Source: Nakazawaea peltata
Taxonomy: Eukaryota > Ascomycota > Pichiomycetes > Alaninales > Pachysolenaceae
Direction of reading: 5' to 3'
Assembly (NCBI GenBank): GCA_001599355.1
Contig: BCGQ01000007.1
Span: 252,620 to 316,619, forward strand
Length of the DNA: 64,000 nt
Shown: in pieces, positions 26,960 to 36,447 of the stretch
Layout: each line of letters begins with the position of its first letter
How positions within the stretch are numbered: position 1 is the first letter of the stretch
Translations under genes and position numbers: made by a program
The notes under the pieces: generated by a model
Seen by the model: only the letters and a program-made list of their open reading frames with translations
Told to the model about the DNA's origin: nothing
The model's database searches: none

Positions 26960-27352
26960 TTTGGGGGTTTTATGTGTGATATGAGGTACTTAGTGGATCT
27001 TGTGTGTATTTGAATGACTTTCCCAACTGATTTCACGAAGTATAACCGATCCAATCACCACCTCTTCACTGCTGATTCTTCGATCAAATGGCAAAATCCG
27101 TTTGGACAGAGGAAAAGTTGAGAATTCTTTTGAGCATATTATCAATTATTAACTGCGATGGTATTTAGCATTTTATCATTTAGTTTTTCGGGTGTTTATG
27201 AGCATATTACGATTTTATCACTATATTTTGGGGGTTAGTTGATGAGATGGGTGGGATCGGCAGGGATTGAGAGAAGATGGAGGGAATAACATTCCCACTA
27301 CATATATACTTACCTAATACTGATATTGTCTCATTTATTCATGACCCATAAC
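26960..27352. other. Intergenic region TAF11-GPI17
   Basis: This 393-bp stretch holds the TAF11 promoter and the GPI17 3' flank, both genes being leftward. The pentadecamer-like string GAGCATATTA recurs (near 27133 and 27199). All frames after the GPI17 stop are closed by stops, and none encodes the expected GPI17 C-terminus. On the minus strand AGGTAAGTAT (near 27312) looks like a splice donor but follows the stop codon. Confidence 0.5.
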
Positions 27353-28720
27353 CTAATTGTCTTTAATCAATTTCAGAGCCTCTTTAACTAATTCCTTACT
27401 CACTTTGTACAGATCACGCCAACTATACGAATCTGAGTCCAACATTGACACGACCTCAGATCTGAAACGGAATAATTCGATTATATGGTCTTGTTCCAGC
27501 AGACTAAGAGCATCAATATCTACTTTGTTAAGAGTCAGAACAAATTTAACAAGACTAACTACAGTCTGGAACCGGAATTCAATATCTGCACGGAGTGGTA
27601 ACACCTGAGGATCACTAATAAACCCTAACATATCATACAATCTACTTCTTATATCGAAATCGAATTGACCTGGATCGAATTTCTGTTCTTCTGGTTCGGT
27701 ATCTGTGAGTTTCTCTTCTGAGTCTTTAGTCTCTTCTTCCAATTTCGTCTCAAGATCTTCTGGATCTTGTTTCAGTTCTTCCAGGCTTTCTTCATTTTCT
27801 TCATCTTCTTCTTCATGTTCCTCTTCAACTTTCCCTTCATATCTCAGATAAACAACTATACTTTTATCTAAAACAATCGGATCAACATTCTCCAGATGAT
27901 CAATCATACCATTTTTGATATAAATTACAATAGTCCCATCCTTCAGATCCACCTTTTCTTCGATTACTTCAATTTCTGGTGTTTCACCATACTCAAATGA
28001 GACTGTTAACCCATCTTTTCCATATAATTCCTTCAAATCACCCAACCTAATTCCGTTCTCTATAGTTTCTTCACCAAGAATATCACGTACCAGACTATCA
28101 ACTACAAATCTTACATGCAATTTCTCTTCAAAATTAGTAACCAGACCTTCATATCCAATCACACCCTCATATTTCGAGAATTTGTCAGTTTGAAGGCGGC
28201 TCATCTCATCTGCAAAGATCTGATATACTAACATCTGAGTCAAGAAGTAAGGGAAATCATTATTAAAGAGAGATTTCTCTGTGAAAAAGAAGTCACTTCT
28301 CTTCCTTAATGGTTCGTTATAAAGCAGATCAATGTCCCGGAGCTTGAATACAATATTATGAGATTCTGCCTCGAACGGAGTCATTGCCTGGCTACGTAAA
28401 GTGTGCTCATCAGCCTCCAAATCCATCTGTTCAAGCTGTTTAAGATCGAACTTGAAATTAACAGCATGCTCATATTGCAACCGAGCCAATTCATTCTTAA
28501 TTTGAATATTGGCCAGCTCCACTATATCTGGCAATCTGAACTCATACGTGAATACCGACACGGGAATCGCGAAAACCACGTCATCGGTAGGGTTCTCAGT
28601 GTAATATTCCACGAGTCTCCTTGCCTGGCTTCCCCTTGAATTGCTCAATTGAGTATACCATATGGAACCCAGTCCAATTATAAGTCCCAATAACCACCAA
28701 ACGGTCCACTTGCCACTCAT
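27353..28720 (-). CDS. GPI17: GPI transamidase subunit GPI17 (PIG-S family), short C-terminus
   Basis: Gpi17 is a subunit of the ER complex that swaps the C-terminal signal of precursor proteins for a GPI anchor. The 455-residue protein has an N-terminal membrane helix (about residues 6-22) and the lumenal PIG-S fold. Recognisable segments are IPVSVFTYEFRLPDI (about 51-65), LFNNDFPYFLTQMLVYQIF (about 146-164) and the helical end region from LPLRADIEFRFQTVVSLVKF. An acidic Glu/Asp stretch (about 300-345) is unusually long. The family normally continues with a conserved FFP-type motif and a second membrane helix. Here the frame ends right before that, after KELVKEALKLIKDN, and no downstream exon is seen. 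The ATG at 28720 is preferred over 28849 because the membrane helix follows it directly. Confidence 0.82.
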   Translation of the reverse strand: MSGKWTVWWLLGLIIGLGSIWYTQLSNSRGSQARRLVEYYTENPTDDVVFAIPVSVFTYEFRLPDIVELANIQIKNELARLQYEHAVNFKFDLKQLEQMDLEADEHTLRSQAMTPFEAESHNIVFKLRDIDLLYNEPLRKRSDFFFTEKSLFNNDFPYFLTQMLVYQIFADEMSRLQTDKFSKYEGVIGYEGLVTNFEEKLHVRFVVDSLVRDILGEETIENGIRLGDLKELYGKDGLTVSFEYGETPEIEVIEEKVDLKDGTIVIYIKNGMIDHLENVDPIVLDKSIVVYLRYEGKVEEEHEEEDEENEESLEELKQDPEDLETKLEEETKDSEEKLTDTEPEEQKFDPGQFDFDIRSRLYDMLGFISDPQVLPLRADIEFRFQTVVSLVKFVLTLNKVDIDALSLLEQDHIIELFRFRSEVVSMLDSDSYSWRDLYKVSKELVKEALKLIKDN

Positions 28721-28884
28721 ACTCACTCTTCTATAACCCCCCTGAATCAACAAACCTCCCTCGATCCCCCTTGAAATTTCAGTCTCGATCGGGGTTTTTC
28801 CGTGAGGGCAAGGGGCAAGGCAGTGACACAAAAAGGGCATATGCCCCATCTACATCCAAGGTTTCACGTCTATCAAAAGGCTGT

Positions 28885-29649
28885 TTATTCAGGTTTTTTC
28901 ATTATACACCACCAGTTATCTCTCTCGTAGCCATGGTCAACAATCTCAGCACCGGCCTGAGTACAATTCTCTACCAATTCTCCCTTTTTGTACATATGAT
29001 AATATCTCATCTTAGCTTCTGGTTCTTCCGGTTCTTTCTTTGGCTCTTCAGGCTCCGACGATGCTTTCAGTTTAGGAGTTCTTCTATTCAAAACCCAGGG
29101 TACAAGAATATCCTGATCCATACCTTCTTTATATCCACGTCTCGATTTCTCTTGCTCAAGTGCCCAACAATATATCAACAGCTGTCCTCCTGGCTTCAAA
29201 CATCTCAAGATCTCTCGAAGCAGTTGCACACGTCTCTCTTCTGTACTGAAATGATGAATGACCAGAATACTGATCGCAAAATCACAAAAATCATCCAGAT
29301 GAGGTAATGTCAACCCATCACTTACCATCAAATCGTTATTTAAGCCCAAGTTGATCTCAGCAGCACAGTCGATCAAACCTTCTGACCGATCTGACCCCAA
29401 AATGAACAATTTAGGGTTCACTTTCAAGTATTTCCCATTTCCACATCCAACATCAATCCCAATTTCATGGTCTTCCCTCGACGTTAAGAACTTCTCCACT
29501 ATAGGCCATGGCTTATACCTTGTCTGGGAGAAATGGGGCAGGATTTCATTGTAAATTTCATGTACAAATTTCTCTTCTCTAGCTTGAGCATCCTTTTCAG
29601 CACGAAACTTGGATGTCTCCAGTTCAATAACTTCCTTATCAGGTTGCAT
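28885..29649 (-). CDS. TRM9: tRNA wobble-uridine methyltransferase TRM9
   Basis: Trm9 completes mcm5U and mcm5s2U at the wobble uridine of certain tRNAs by adding a methyl group to the carboxymethyl side chain; it works with Trm112 in the cytosol. The 254-residue class I methyltransferase has the N-terminal helix leading to HFSQTRYKPWP (about residues 40-50), the SAM site GIDVGCGNGKYL (about 65-76), and motifs LGSDRSEGLIDCAA (about 85-98), DGLTLPHLDDFCDFAIS (about 111-127) and the ending NWWCIMKKP. The ATG at 29649 is used because the earlier frame codon is GTG. In S. cerevisiae TRM9 (YML014W) is next to TAF11 (YML015C). Confidence 0.93.
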   Translation of the reverse strand: MQPDKEVIELETSKFRAEKDAQAREEKFVHEIYNEILPHFSQTRYKPWPIVEKFLTSREDHEIGIDVGCGNGKYLKVNPKLFILGSDRSEGLIDCAAEINLGLNNDLMVSDGLTLPHLDDFCDFAISILVIHHFSTEERRVQLLREILRCLKPGGQLLIYCWALEQEKSRRGYKEGMDQDILVPWVLNRRTPKLKASSEPEEPKKEPEEPEAKMRYYHMYKKGELVENCTQAGAEIVDHGYERDNWWCIMKKPE

Positions 29650-29833
29650 CTTGTCCAGTATCCCCAATGTTATCACCTACCTCAACTCTTCTTAACTTTA
29701 ACCGCCGGTAATATGAAAAATTTTATTTGTAAATTGCTGACGATGAGGTGGATCTACAATAATTCGTAATTTGCTGTGGTCTGTCTAGAAAATCGTAAAA
29801 TGCTACACTGAATCTCAAAATATCGGCCTTTAT

Positions 29834-31822
29834 TCACATATACATACTTCTCTCTATTCTACCCTTCTTCATAACCTGTTTCAAAGCAGTACTATCTAAT
29901 GGATCAAGTAACTCGAAACTACAAAGCAACTCGTCATTGACACTCATGACTGCTCCCCAGTTATCGAATTCTCCACAGTAATTTGGAGCACTGAAAACTG
30001 TCACCAAAGACTGTTCATTGAAGAATTCATAGCCATCTTCCACCACCATATGCAGTCTGACGACAAGATCGAACTGGAATTTATTCAAGAACTTGTTGAT
30101 GGCGATTTTGTTGAAACAATACGAAACCCCCCGCTCGTTATCCTCCCATTCGTTCACCGTATCCGCCGGATCGGACCAAACCAAATCATTCAATAACCCA
30201 TAATCAGGGATATCGGTGGGTCTTTGGATACGTCTGATCTCATCCATGGATGATAATACAGGTGACAATCCTCCATGAACACAAAAAATCTTAGATGCAA
30301 CAATCAGCAGAATAGGTAACGTATTGAAAGTGTCAATAAATGTTCTCCAAGTCTTTGTATTGCATCTTCTTTTACACTCGTCAAGGAACCCATACACACG
30401 GGTCACACTAGCACATTCATGGTTCCCTCTAAGAAGGAAAAAGTTCTCCGGATACTTAATTTTGTAGCAAAGTAACAATAAAATGGTCTCGAGACTCTGC
30501 TTTCCTCTGTCGACGTAGTCTCCTAAGAAGAGATAATTGGACAGAGGAGGGAATCCACATTTGGTGAAGATACGGATCAAATCATGGAACTGACCATGAA
30601 CATCTCCTACGATTTTTACAGGAGGACTCAATTCGAGTAATGGGGGCTGTGAGAGGAAGATTTCTCTCAGAGTGATACAGATCGTTGCGATTTCGCTATT
30701 TTTCAAGCAAACATTTTTAGTTCTCTTTCCTGAGTAACCAGCATCAAGAAGTCGCTGAATAAGGTCTTCAATATTGATTTCACGTCTTCTGGAAGCAGCC
30801 GAGCCATCAGCACCAATATCTGATCCATCAGCAACAGCTGTGACAGTTCCATCCGGTCCTATTACTGATCCTACAGAGGCAGCAGCTGCTGCTCCGGTAC
30901 CTAGCCCTGCGGCAGACCCGGTACCCAATACTCCGTCAGTGAAACTTCCAGCACGCAAAGATCCTGGAGTGGATCCAGGCATCGATCCAGGCGTAGACCC
31001 AGTTACCGATCCTGGTGTAGATCCATGCATAGAGCCAGAAACCGATCCAGCTATAGAGGCAGCGGAAGATCCAGGTACCGAGCCTACAGCAGAGCCTGGA
31101 ATGGACCCGTTTCCGGGCACCATGTTGCCAGGCCAAGCTATTCCGGCCTCCGGGTCCTGCCCGTTGAGGTTCAAATGCAGAAATTGTTCATCTATAGTGC
31201 CACTATGCATTGACATGGCATCTAAATCGCTTCTATTGGTGCTCACGCGTGAAAGCATAGGAGAAGACGGTCCAGAGGCACCATCGACGGGAGACCCAGA
31301 GTTCATTGGGAACCCACTACCCCCACTCTTGAAAGAAGCATTAGTTGGAGTAATTGGTGTCGTGGTATAGCTGTTGGACAGGCCATAGTTTCCTCCAGGC
31401 ACCGATAACGTGTTGGCATTCAAAGTCAAACCATTATAATCTCCAGCAGTGGATTTACGCATCAAAATAGGTTCCTTAGGAGGGATCTGAATCATGGAAG
31501 GAGGCAAATCGGTCTGGCTCTTATTGTATGTACCAGAGTAGCCAGTATATTCGTGCAGGTCATACGAATTATCGACAGAAGGATCCTGTTGCTGAGCCAT
31601 ATTACTGACACTCTTACTAGACGACTTTCTGCTGAGGACGGGACTGTCCAGATTCAGAGTCTTAAAACTGGAACCGTCATTCGAGTAAACGCTGTCTCTG
31701 TTACTTCTTCTGCTCATAATTGAACGACCACTTTTGGTACTCCCGGATGTGTCGGTTCTTTGGAACAGAGGGGCTCCATCACGGCCCCCACCTCCACCTG
31801 ATTTGGAGGATGAGTTTCCCAT
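29834..31822 (-). CDS. PPZ1: Serine/threonine protein phosphatase PPZ1
   Basis: Ppz1 is a fungal PP1-like phosphatase controlling potassium and sodium homeostasis and cell integrity. The 662-residue protein starts MGNSSSK, a good N-myristoylation signal. Its disordered Ser/Gly-rich N-terminal half (about 1-345) includes a tandem GS(V/T/M)PGS-type repeat at about residues 228-295. The catalytic domain follows with [11 protein letters not shown] (about 405), FLGDYVDRG (about 433), [10 protein letters not shown] (about 462) and CVHGGLSP (about 514). S. cerevisiae has two copies (PPZ1 on XIII and PPZ2 on IV); only one is seen here, and its neighbours match both. YPI1, an inhibitor of Ppz1, is encoded near 11.5 kb. 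Confidence 0.94.
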   Translation of the reverse strand: MGNSSSKSGGGGGRDGAPLFQRTDTSGSTKSGRSIMSRRSNRDSVYSNDGSSFKTLNLDSPVLSRKSSSKSVSNMAQQQDPSVDNSYDLHEYTGYSGTYNKSQTDLPPSMIQIPPKEPILMRKSTAGDYNGLTLNANTLSVPGGNYGLSNSYTTTPITPTNASFKSGGSGFPMNSGSPVDGASGPSSPMLSRVSTNRSDLDAMSMHSGTIDEQFLHLNLNGQDPEAGIAWPGNMVPGNGSIPGSAVGSVPGSSAASIAGSVSGSMHGSTPGSVTGSTPGSMPGSTPGSLRAGSFTDGVLGTGSAAGLGTGAAAAASVGSVIGPDGTVTAVADGSDIGADGSAASRRREINIEDLIQRLLDAGYSGKRTKNVCLKNSEIATICITLREIFLSQPPLLELSPPVKIVGDVHGQFHDLIRIFTKCGFPPLSNYLFLGDYVDRGKQSLETILLLLCYKIKYPENFFLLRGNHECASVTRVYGFLDECKRRCNTKTWRTFIDTFNTLPILLIVASKIFCVHGGLSPVLSSMDEIRRIQRPTDIPDYGLLNDLVWSDPADTVNEWEDNERGVSYCFNKIAINKFLNKFQFDLVVRLHMVVEDGYEFFNEQSLVTVFSAPNYCGEFDNWGAVMSVNDELLCSFELLDPLDSTALKQVMKKGRIERSMYM

Positions 31823-32798
31823 GGTTTAGTTATATGAATGAGTCTAAGAGATTGTTAGTATACCGGAAGGAGCGAGATGCAGTCATATAAAGGTGAGGAA
31901 TAGTTGGGAAACAAATACGGCCGAGATTGAACTTCTAAAAATACCCTCTCTTCAACAATAGGCCAGATCTTAGTTCAGATTCTCTTCAATGACAAGCGTT
32001 AGGTGGCTATTTGGTGGATACTTGGAGGCCATCGGTCTATAAATAGCCTCAATTGATTCCTGAGCTGTCTAATTCCATTTATGATCACCTTTCTCCCAGT
32101 CATTGACCCCATTTAACCCCTCCACTTGCCTTGTCCAAGCCCTTCATTTCCGTCTCCCACCTTAATTCCTTGCCCATAATCAATTACTTACCTTTTGTCA
32201 AAAAACACAATAAAATTCTAATCAGTCAGTACAATCGGGTCACTCTAGTCAAACTCTGCCCAATTCTGTGTCTTTTTTATCTGTTCGACCCCCAAATTAT
32301 CAAGCGCCCAAGCTCTGAGTATTGCCATCCAAATGATTTCTTTCTTATTTTGTTTTTTGTGAGGCCAAAACTTGCTTGAATTTGGGAGGTCGTGTGGGGC
32401 GGGCATGAGGGCATGTTCCCAAAGGGCAAATTTGACACTTGGCAAAACAGTGGGGGCCAGGATTATGTTGGTTGGTCTACTTGGTCTACTTGATCAGTTA
32501 CTCTCCCTACTCTACTTACTCTAGTTACTCCACCTACTTCTGTCTGTTCAGCTCTCACTTGCCTCTGTCTGCTTACCTCTCTTCTCTTCACTTACCTTCT
32601 GCCCTTCTTACCGGCTATTACTCCGATTGCCAAAATAGGAAATCAAAGGGCACAACTCCTGCCCTCAATTTCTCCCTAACATTTATGCCCCATCTCATTT
32701 GCCTTCAATCTCGTTCCATTTCCATCTCAACCAAGTCTCCATTTGCCCTTACTATCTCCCAATCCCGGGTCTCCCAATCAGTCCCTCGTCTGCTTCCC
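31823..32798. promoter_or_regulatory. Divergent PPZ1/RAD33 promoter region with pyrimidine-rich tract
   Basis: This 976-bp gap lies between divergent starts. Its right half (about 32460-32780) is a long C/T-rich tract with many TACTC/TACTT units. The RAD33 frame is open through this tract, but its translation is low-complexity and does not resemble Rad33, so it is treated as leader or promoter. No RNA gene is seen. Confidence 0.45.
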
Positions 32799-33338
32799 AT
32801 GAAAAAACCTACCATTAACCCGATCTTCACTTCAGGCGAAATCCCCCGCAAATACGAAACCCGCATCTTGGCTCTCTACACTGATATTTGCCATGAACAA
32901 GAGCTTGAAGACCTCGAAGTACGATGGATTTTCGTCCTCTTGTCCCGCTTGAAAATATCCAGGAAACTCACAGTCTCTGCCCCGGACTTCAATGTCTCCG
33001 ACTACTGCATACAGGGCACCAAAATCATAGACGTGGATAAACTTTGCTCCAAATTGGGCCTTCTCATGGTGTTAAACGACCATATCGGAACGGTAGTGGA
33101 TTATTGGATAATTTTGGTGAAGGAAGATATGTCGCAGGACGACACCATTACTGATACTGTGGACGATACTCGCATTTTCAATCACCGTTTAACACGAGAC
33201 AGTCTCGTGAGGATGATGGAATCTCTCCAATTGGACTCTTCTCAAGTCGACCAAATGCTCATGTTCTCCAAAAGCAAGGAGGGTGTCACCTTTGTCGAAT
33301 TCGGCACCATCTTAGGAAAATTAGGCTTGATAGGATGA
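32799..33338 (+). CDS. RAD33: Nucleotide excision repair protein RAD33
   Basis: Rad33 is a centrin-like EF-hand-fold protein that binds Rad4 and supports nucleotide excision repair. The 179-residue protein (S. cerevisiae about 177) shows the family's helical N-terminal half (PRKYETRILALYTDI) and the central IIDVDKLCSKLGLLMVLND (about residues 78-96). Its C-terminus, TFVEFGTILGKLGLIG, closely resembles the end of yeast Rad33. It is convergent with ERV25, exactly as RAD33 (YML011C) and ERV25 (YML012W) are in S. cerevisiae, which strengthens a match that is weak in the rest of the sequence. The ATG at 32799 gives the family length; an earlier in-frame ATG at 32685 would add 38 low-complexity residues. 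Confidence 0.77.
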   Translation: MKKPTINPIFTSGEIPRKYETRILALYTDICHEQELEDLEVRWIFVLLSRLKISRKLTVSAPDFNVSDYCIQGTKIIDVDKLCSKLGLLMVLNDHIGTVVDYWIILVKEDMSQDDTITDTVDDTRIFNHRLTRDSLVRMMESLQLDSSQVDQMLMFSKSKEGVTFVEFGTILGKLGLIG

Positions 33339-33403
33339 TCGGATCAAGATATTTTTATTTTTTTATAGCATTATATAATAGAGATGACTTTATGTAACTT
33401 TGT

Positions 33404-34036
33404 TCACAATATATGCTTGGACTTGAAGAACACCTTAAGATGATTCAATTGCCAAACACCTACGGAAACCAAACAAATGATGACCAAAATACCAAAGTTC
33501 TTGACTCTGTTGTTGGTACTTTCGTTGGTATTTCTCAATCTCTCTTCTCTTGCTTTCAAATAATTCAACTCGAAAGTGATTTCGTCGGTCAATTCCTCGA
33601 CTCTTCTGAGGCTGACTTCGATTGGCTTCAATTTCTCATGTGCTTGAATGGCATTCCAATCTCTGGCAGCAGATCCCAGCTCGATTTCTAACTCCAATTC
33701 ACGGAATAATTGCTGGTTCTTGTTCACCAGTACATTCTCAAAACAGATATCGATCAGCAGAGACAGTAACAGGGTGAACAGTACTCTCAACTCTCCGGCA
33801 AAATCCTTCTTACGACGGTATTCATTTCCGACAGAGTCAACAATGTGGAAATTCAAGATCTGGCCATCTCCAACAAACCCACTGGAGAACAGGTTAACCA
33901 CCACCAATTGTCCATCCTGTACAAAGTCTCTGACACACATTGGAGGGGCACCAGATGGCTTGGCATGGACGTCGAAACGCAACAGCAACCCGACGCTGAC
34001 CATCATAGCAAGTAACAATGTCTGTATTCCCTTCAT
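33404..34036 (-). CDS. ERV25: p24 cargo receptor ERV25
   Basis: Erv25 is a delta-type p24 protein that cycles between ER and Golgi in COPII/COPI vesicles with Emp24. The 210-residue protein has a signal peptide (about 1-25) and a GOLD domain with [18 protein letters not shown] (about 33-50) and the delta-family signature [16 protein letters not shown] (about 67-82). A coiled-coil neck (about 130-172: [32 protein letters not shown]), a membrane helix (about 176-196) and the tail [10 protein letters not shown] follow. The tail has the phenylalanine pair and lysines used for COPII and COPI binding. Length matches S. cerevisiae (211). It is convergent with RAD33, 65 bp between stops. Confidence 0.95.
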   Translation of the reverse strand: MKGIQTLLLAMMVSVGLLLRFDVHAKPSGAPPMCVRDFVQDGQLVVVNLFSSGFVGDGQILNFHIVDSVGNEYRRKKDFAGELRVLFTLLLSLLIDICFENVLVNKNQQLFRELELEIELGSAARDWNAIQAHEKLKPIEVSLRRVEELTDEITFELNYLKAREERLRNTNESTNNRVKNFGILVIICLVSVGVWQLNHLKVFFKSKHIL

Positions 34037-34377
34037 CTTGACCTTTCCCAGCGTTTTCCACCTTCTTTCAGTTCAAATCACCCCTTTAACCGCCCTTCAA
34101 AAGGAGCAATTTCGCTGTTCGAAGAAGAAAAAGACAACAACGCGAAAATATTGGTAGAGTGCGCACGACTATTTTTTGCGCGCGTGTTTGTCAGGGATGG
34201 TTTTGATTGCTGTTTTAGGTAAGTGGTGTTGTGCTCTGGATTGGGAAATTCCGAAACGTAAACAAACACACTTTTGTGGATCCGCCAGTTAAGAAGGGCA
34301 GCGATGGGCGAGATTTGAAGTGGTGACCAATTGATCTAAACACAAGATATCGACTCACTTCGAGAGCCTCTTTCATC
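34037..34377. promoter_or_regulatory. Divergent ERV25/LRS4-like promoter region
   Basis: This 341-bp divergent promoter contains GTAAACAAACA at 34258-34268, a good forkhead (Fkh1/2-type) site 110 bp before the LRS4-like gene. It also has a TGCGCGCG tract near 34178 that resembles CGCG elements used by RSC-associated zinc-cluster factors. No gene is seen. Confidence 0.42.
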
Positions 34378-35433
34378 ATGTCACTCGCTCTGTACTTGGA
34401 TTACCAACATTCAAAGCAAGATCTCATAGACTACACCAAAGACTTAGAACTGATCCTGGATAAACTTCGATCAGGCATTATTCAGGGGATATTATTTGGG
34501 GTTCTTACAGGTGATGAGACCTCAGCGCCGGGATCTGGATCTCGTGTGACTTCAAGTGCTCGGTCAGGTTCTGAAGAGCTGCTCCGCCTGACTATTCAGT
34601 CCCTTCAGCTGGAGAAAAGACTGATGGAGAAACGTTTTGCGGCAGAGAAGATGGAATTGGAGAGTAAAGTCGACCTTCATAAGAAGAATTTGAAGCTCTT
34701 AGGTGCTGGGAAGATTCTGATGTCACCTCTGACTCTGAAAGTAGTTCTGCGTCCTGCTGTTCCTCTGTCGGTGACGTCAAACAAGTTGATTAACCATAAT
34801 GTTCTGAATTTCTCCACTACACCATACCTTCAGAAAATTAAACTGATACAACTGGCGAGACTGACGCCTGTAAGTAGAGCGAAACTGCTGCTTCTGAAGC
34901 AGAATGGTAAGAATGCTGCTTCTGCCTCTGCCTCCGCTTCTGCCTCCGCCTCTGCCTCCGCTTCTGCTTCTGGTCCTGCCTCTGTTGTGGCTTCTGTCAC
35001 TGATTCTACATTCACTACAAGCACCCCCGGCTCTTTACTGCCTTCCACCTCACTTCAATACAGTTTAAAGAAGAAAAATATCACCAGTCCGCTCCGTCTG
35101 CTTTTGAGCAACAAAAGTACCGTTGCTAATCCAGATATCAGTGACAACTCGATTCTGCAACTTGGATCAGCTCGTAGATCTCTCTTCTCACAGAATGACC
35201 TGGAGTTGTCCCTGTCCAGAGAAGAAGACACCACTGCCGATCGTCAATTCCGCAAAATCAAACTCTCGTCTACAAGGAAAAAGCGTGGGTTGATGGGCGA
35301 TGACGACGATGATGAGGAGGAAAATGATGATGAACAAAAGAACCCTTCGTCTCCCGTACTCAAAAGACTTAAATTCGGATCTACAGCAAAGACTTTAAGT
35401 CCATTAAAGACGAACAATATCTTTAAAATATAA
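34378..35433 (+). CDS. LRS4: Probable monopolin subunit LRS4
   Basis: Lrs4 pairs with Csm1 in the monopolin complex, which clamps sister kinetochores in meiosis I and helps silence rDNA. The 351-residue protein (S. cerevisiae 347) has the same design: an N-terminal helical/coiled-coil segment (LALYLDYQHSKQDLIDYTKD, about residues 3-22) and a second coiled coil (about 65-110), followed by a basic, disordered tail. The tail has short SPL/SSPVLKRL motifs and an acidic DDDDDEEEND run. An alternating Ala/Ser tract lies at about residues 180-198. Sequence similarity is weak. The call leans on the design and on genomic context: LRS4 (YDR439W) is next to THI74 in S. cerevisiae and near PPM1, GPI17 and SSN2, all in this window. 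A forkhead-like site lies upstream. Confidence 0.5.
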   Translation: MSLALYLDYQHSKQDLIDYTKDLELILDKLRSGIIQGILFGVLTGDETSAPGSGSRVTSSARSGSEELLRLTIQSLQLEKRLMEKRFAAEKMELESKVDLHKKNLKLLGAGKILMSPLTLKVVLRPAVPLSVTSNKLINHNVLNFSTTPYLQKIKLIQLARLTPVSRAKLLLLKQNGKNAASASASASASASASASASGPASVVASVTDSTFTTSTPGSLLPSTSLQYSLKKKNITSPLRLLLSNKSTVANPDISDNSILQLGSARRSLFSQNDLELSLSREEDTTADRQFRKIKLSSTRKKRGLMGDDDDDEEENDDEQKNPSSPVLKRLKFGSTAKTLSPLKTNNIFKI

Positions 35434-35477
35434 ATATACATTTACGACTCTCTCTCTCTCTCGTTCTCCATTCCTTA

Positions 35478-35809
35478 CTACGATGTCTTGAAAACTAAGA
35501 ATGCCAAGTCATCAATGTAGAAATAGATGAATCCCCCAACCTCATGAGTGACATAAGATCCAAATTTTCGTCCCACAATACAATGCCATGTGTGACCCTG
35601 ATCCTTATCTAGCAGTTTCTTGATCAAGGCAGCAATGTCCTTTGGTTGACTACCAGTCTCAATAGCAGCACGAGCCATTTTAATCACCTCGTCTTGAATA
35701 TCAGATGCCTATAGATGTTAGTAGATGAACGCGAACCAAGCTAGAAACAACAACTTACCATATCGGCAGACTTCACAACAACCGATGGACCGCTTCCTAT
35801 CAGTGACAT
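35478..35809 (-). CDS. DYN2: Dynein light chain DYN2 (LC8), spliced
   Basis: DYN2 is the LC8 light chain of cytoplasmic dynein and also binds other dimeric partners such as nucleoporin Nup159. Exon 1 (35759-35809) encodes MSLIGSGPSVVVKSADM; exon 2 (35478-35708) continues ASDIQDEVIK, giving 93 residues. The LC8 signature is complete: DIAALIKKLLDKDQGHTWHC, VGRKFGSYVTHEVGGFIYFY and the end FLVFKTS. The 50-bp intron has GTAAGT at its 5' end, a TACTAAC branch box and TAG at the 3' end. In S. cerevisiae DYN2 (YDR424C) also has introns and lies beside SNX41 (YDR425W), as here. Confidence 0.95.
35709..35758 (-). other. Intron of DYN2
   Basis: This 50-bp intron has donor GTAAGT (from 35758), branch box TACTAAC and acceptor ATAG ending at 35709. 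Splicing is phase 0 and joins SADM to ASDIQ, restoring the LC8 N-terminus. Confidence 0.9.
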
Positions 35810-36447
35810 ATTGATCCTTAAAAGAATATAGCAAAGTGTATAGGTAATGAATGCTTAGTAAACAAGACTAAAAACAACAATCAAGGTCTAAGTTACCCGA
35901 ATCAAACGAAAGCGAGAAGATATGGTGGTGTTTTAGTTCAGGAATCCTTGATATGATCCTGATCCTGGTTCTTTTCCTGGAGTTTGCTGGTCGTGCCCTT
36001 TTGGTGACCTGCTTATTCTTTGCTATGGTTACTCAACTGCCGTCGTAGTTACTCTCAGCCGAAGGGCACATCCGAAGCGAAGAGCTCGTCTTTCTAAACC
36101 GAGCTGAATAAAACGAAGGGCAAATGGTGCGCGCGCGCGCGCGGGCGCGCTTGTGACATTTTTTTGCCCTTGCCCTAATCTTCTCTCCTAGTTAGTTAGT
36201 TTCGTAATTTGCTCAATGGCAACCTGAACTGTCTTGCCCCAGCTCTGCTCTGCTCTGCTCTGCTCCCTGTCAGTTGCCTTTGGACCTTCGTTGGACAGGG
36301 ATTGGTACGGGCAGACACACGGGGCAAACACAGGGCACAAAACAAGCAAGAAATCAAAAGACTCTCGATCTCTTTCGATTTAAGTTCCAATTCTTTCAAC
36401 TCATCGGTAGTTATCCCTTGTGTTTACATCGCTCCTCCTTCCCAGTC
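35810..36447. promoter_or_regulatory. Divergent DYN2/SNX41 promoter region with CG repeat
   Basis: This 638-bp gap contains an alternating CG tract (about 36128-36150, GCGCGCGCGCGCGCGGGCGCGC) and a pentanucleotide CTCTG repeat (about 36241-36265). The CG tract could adopt Z-DNA or bind CGCG-type factors. The SNX41 frame is open back to 36274 but has no ATG before 36448. No other gene is seen. Confidence 0.45.

Noticed and set aside
27306-27330. ATACTTACCT on the plus strand, like the 5' end of U1 snRNA
   Set aside because: It would overlap the GPI17 3' end in antisense and lacks the rest of U1. The string is also just the complement of a GTAAGTAT donor-like sequence.
28771-29307. 178-codon open frame opposite GPI17 and TRM9
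   Set aside because: It overlaps the C-terminal part of TRM9 and the start of GPI17, both well supported.
30774-31370. 198-codon open frame antisense to PPZ1
   Set aside because: Its Asp/Pro/Gly-rich repeats are the mirror of the Gly/Ser/Pro repeat in PPZ1; the phosphatase is the real gene.
32439-32798. N-terminal extension of RAD33 through the pyrimidine-rich tract
   Set aside because: The extension starts with TTG, is a translation of repeats, and would make the protein far longer than the family.
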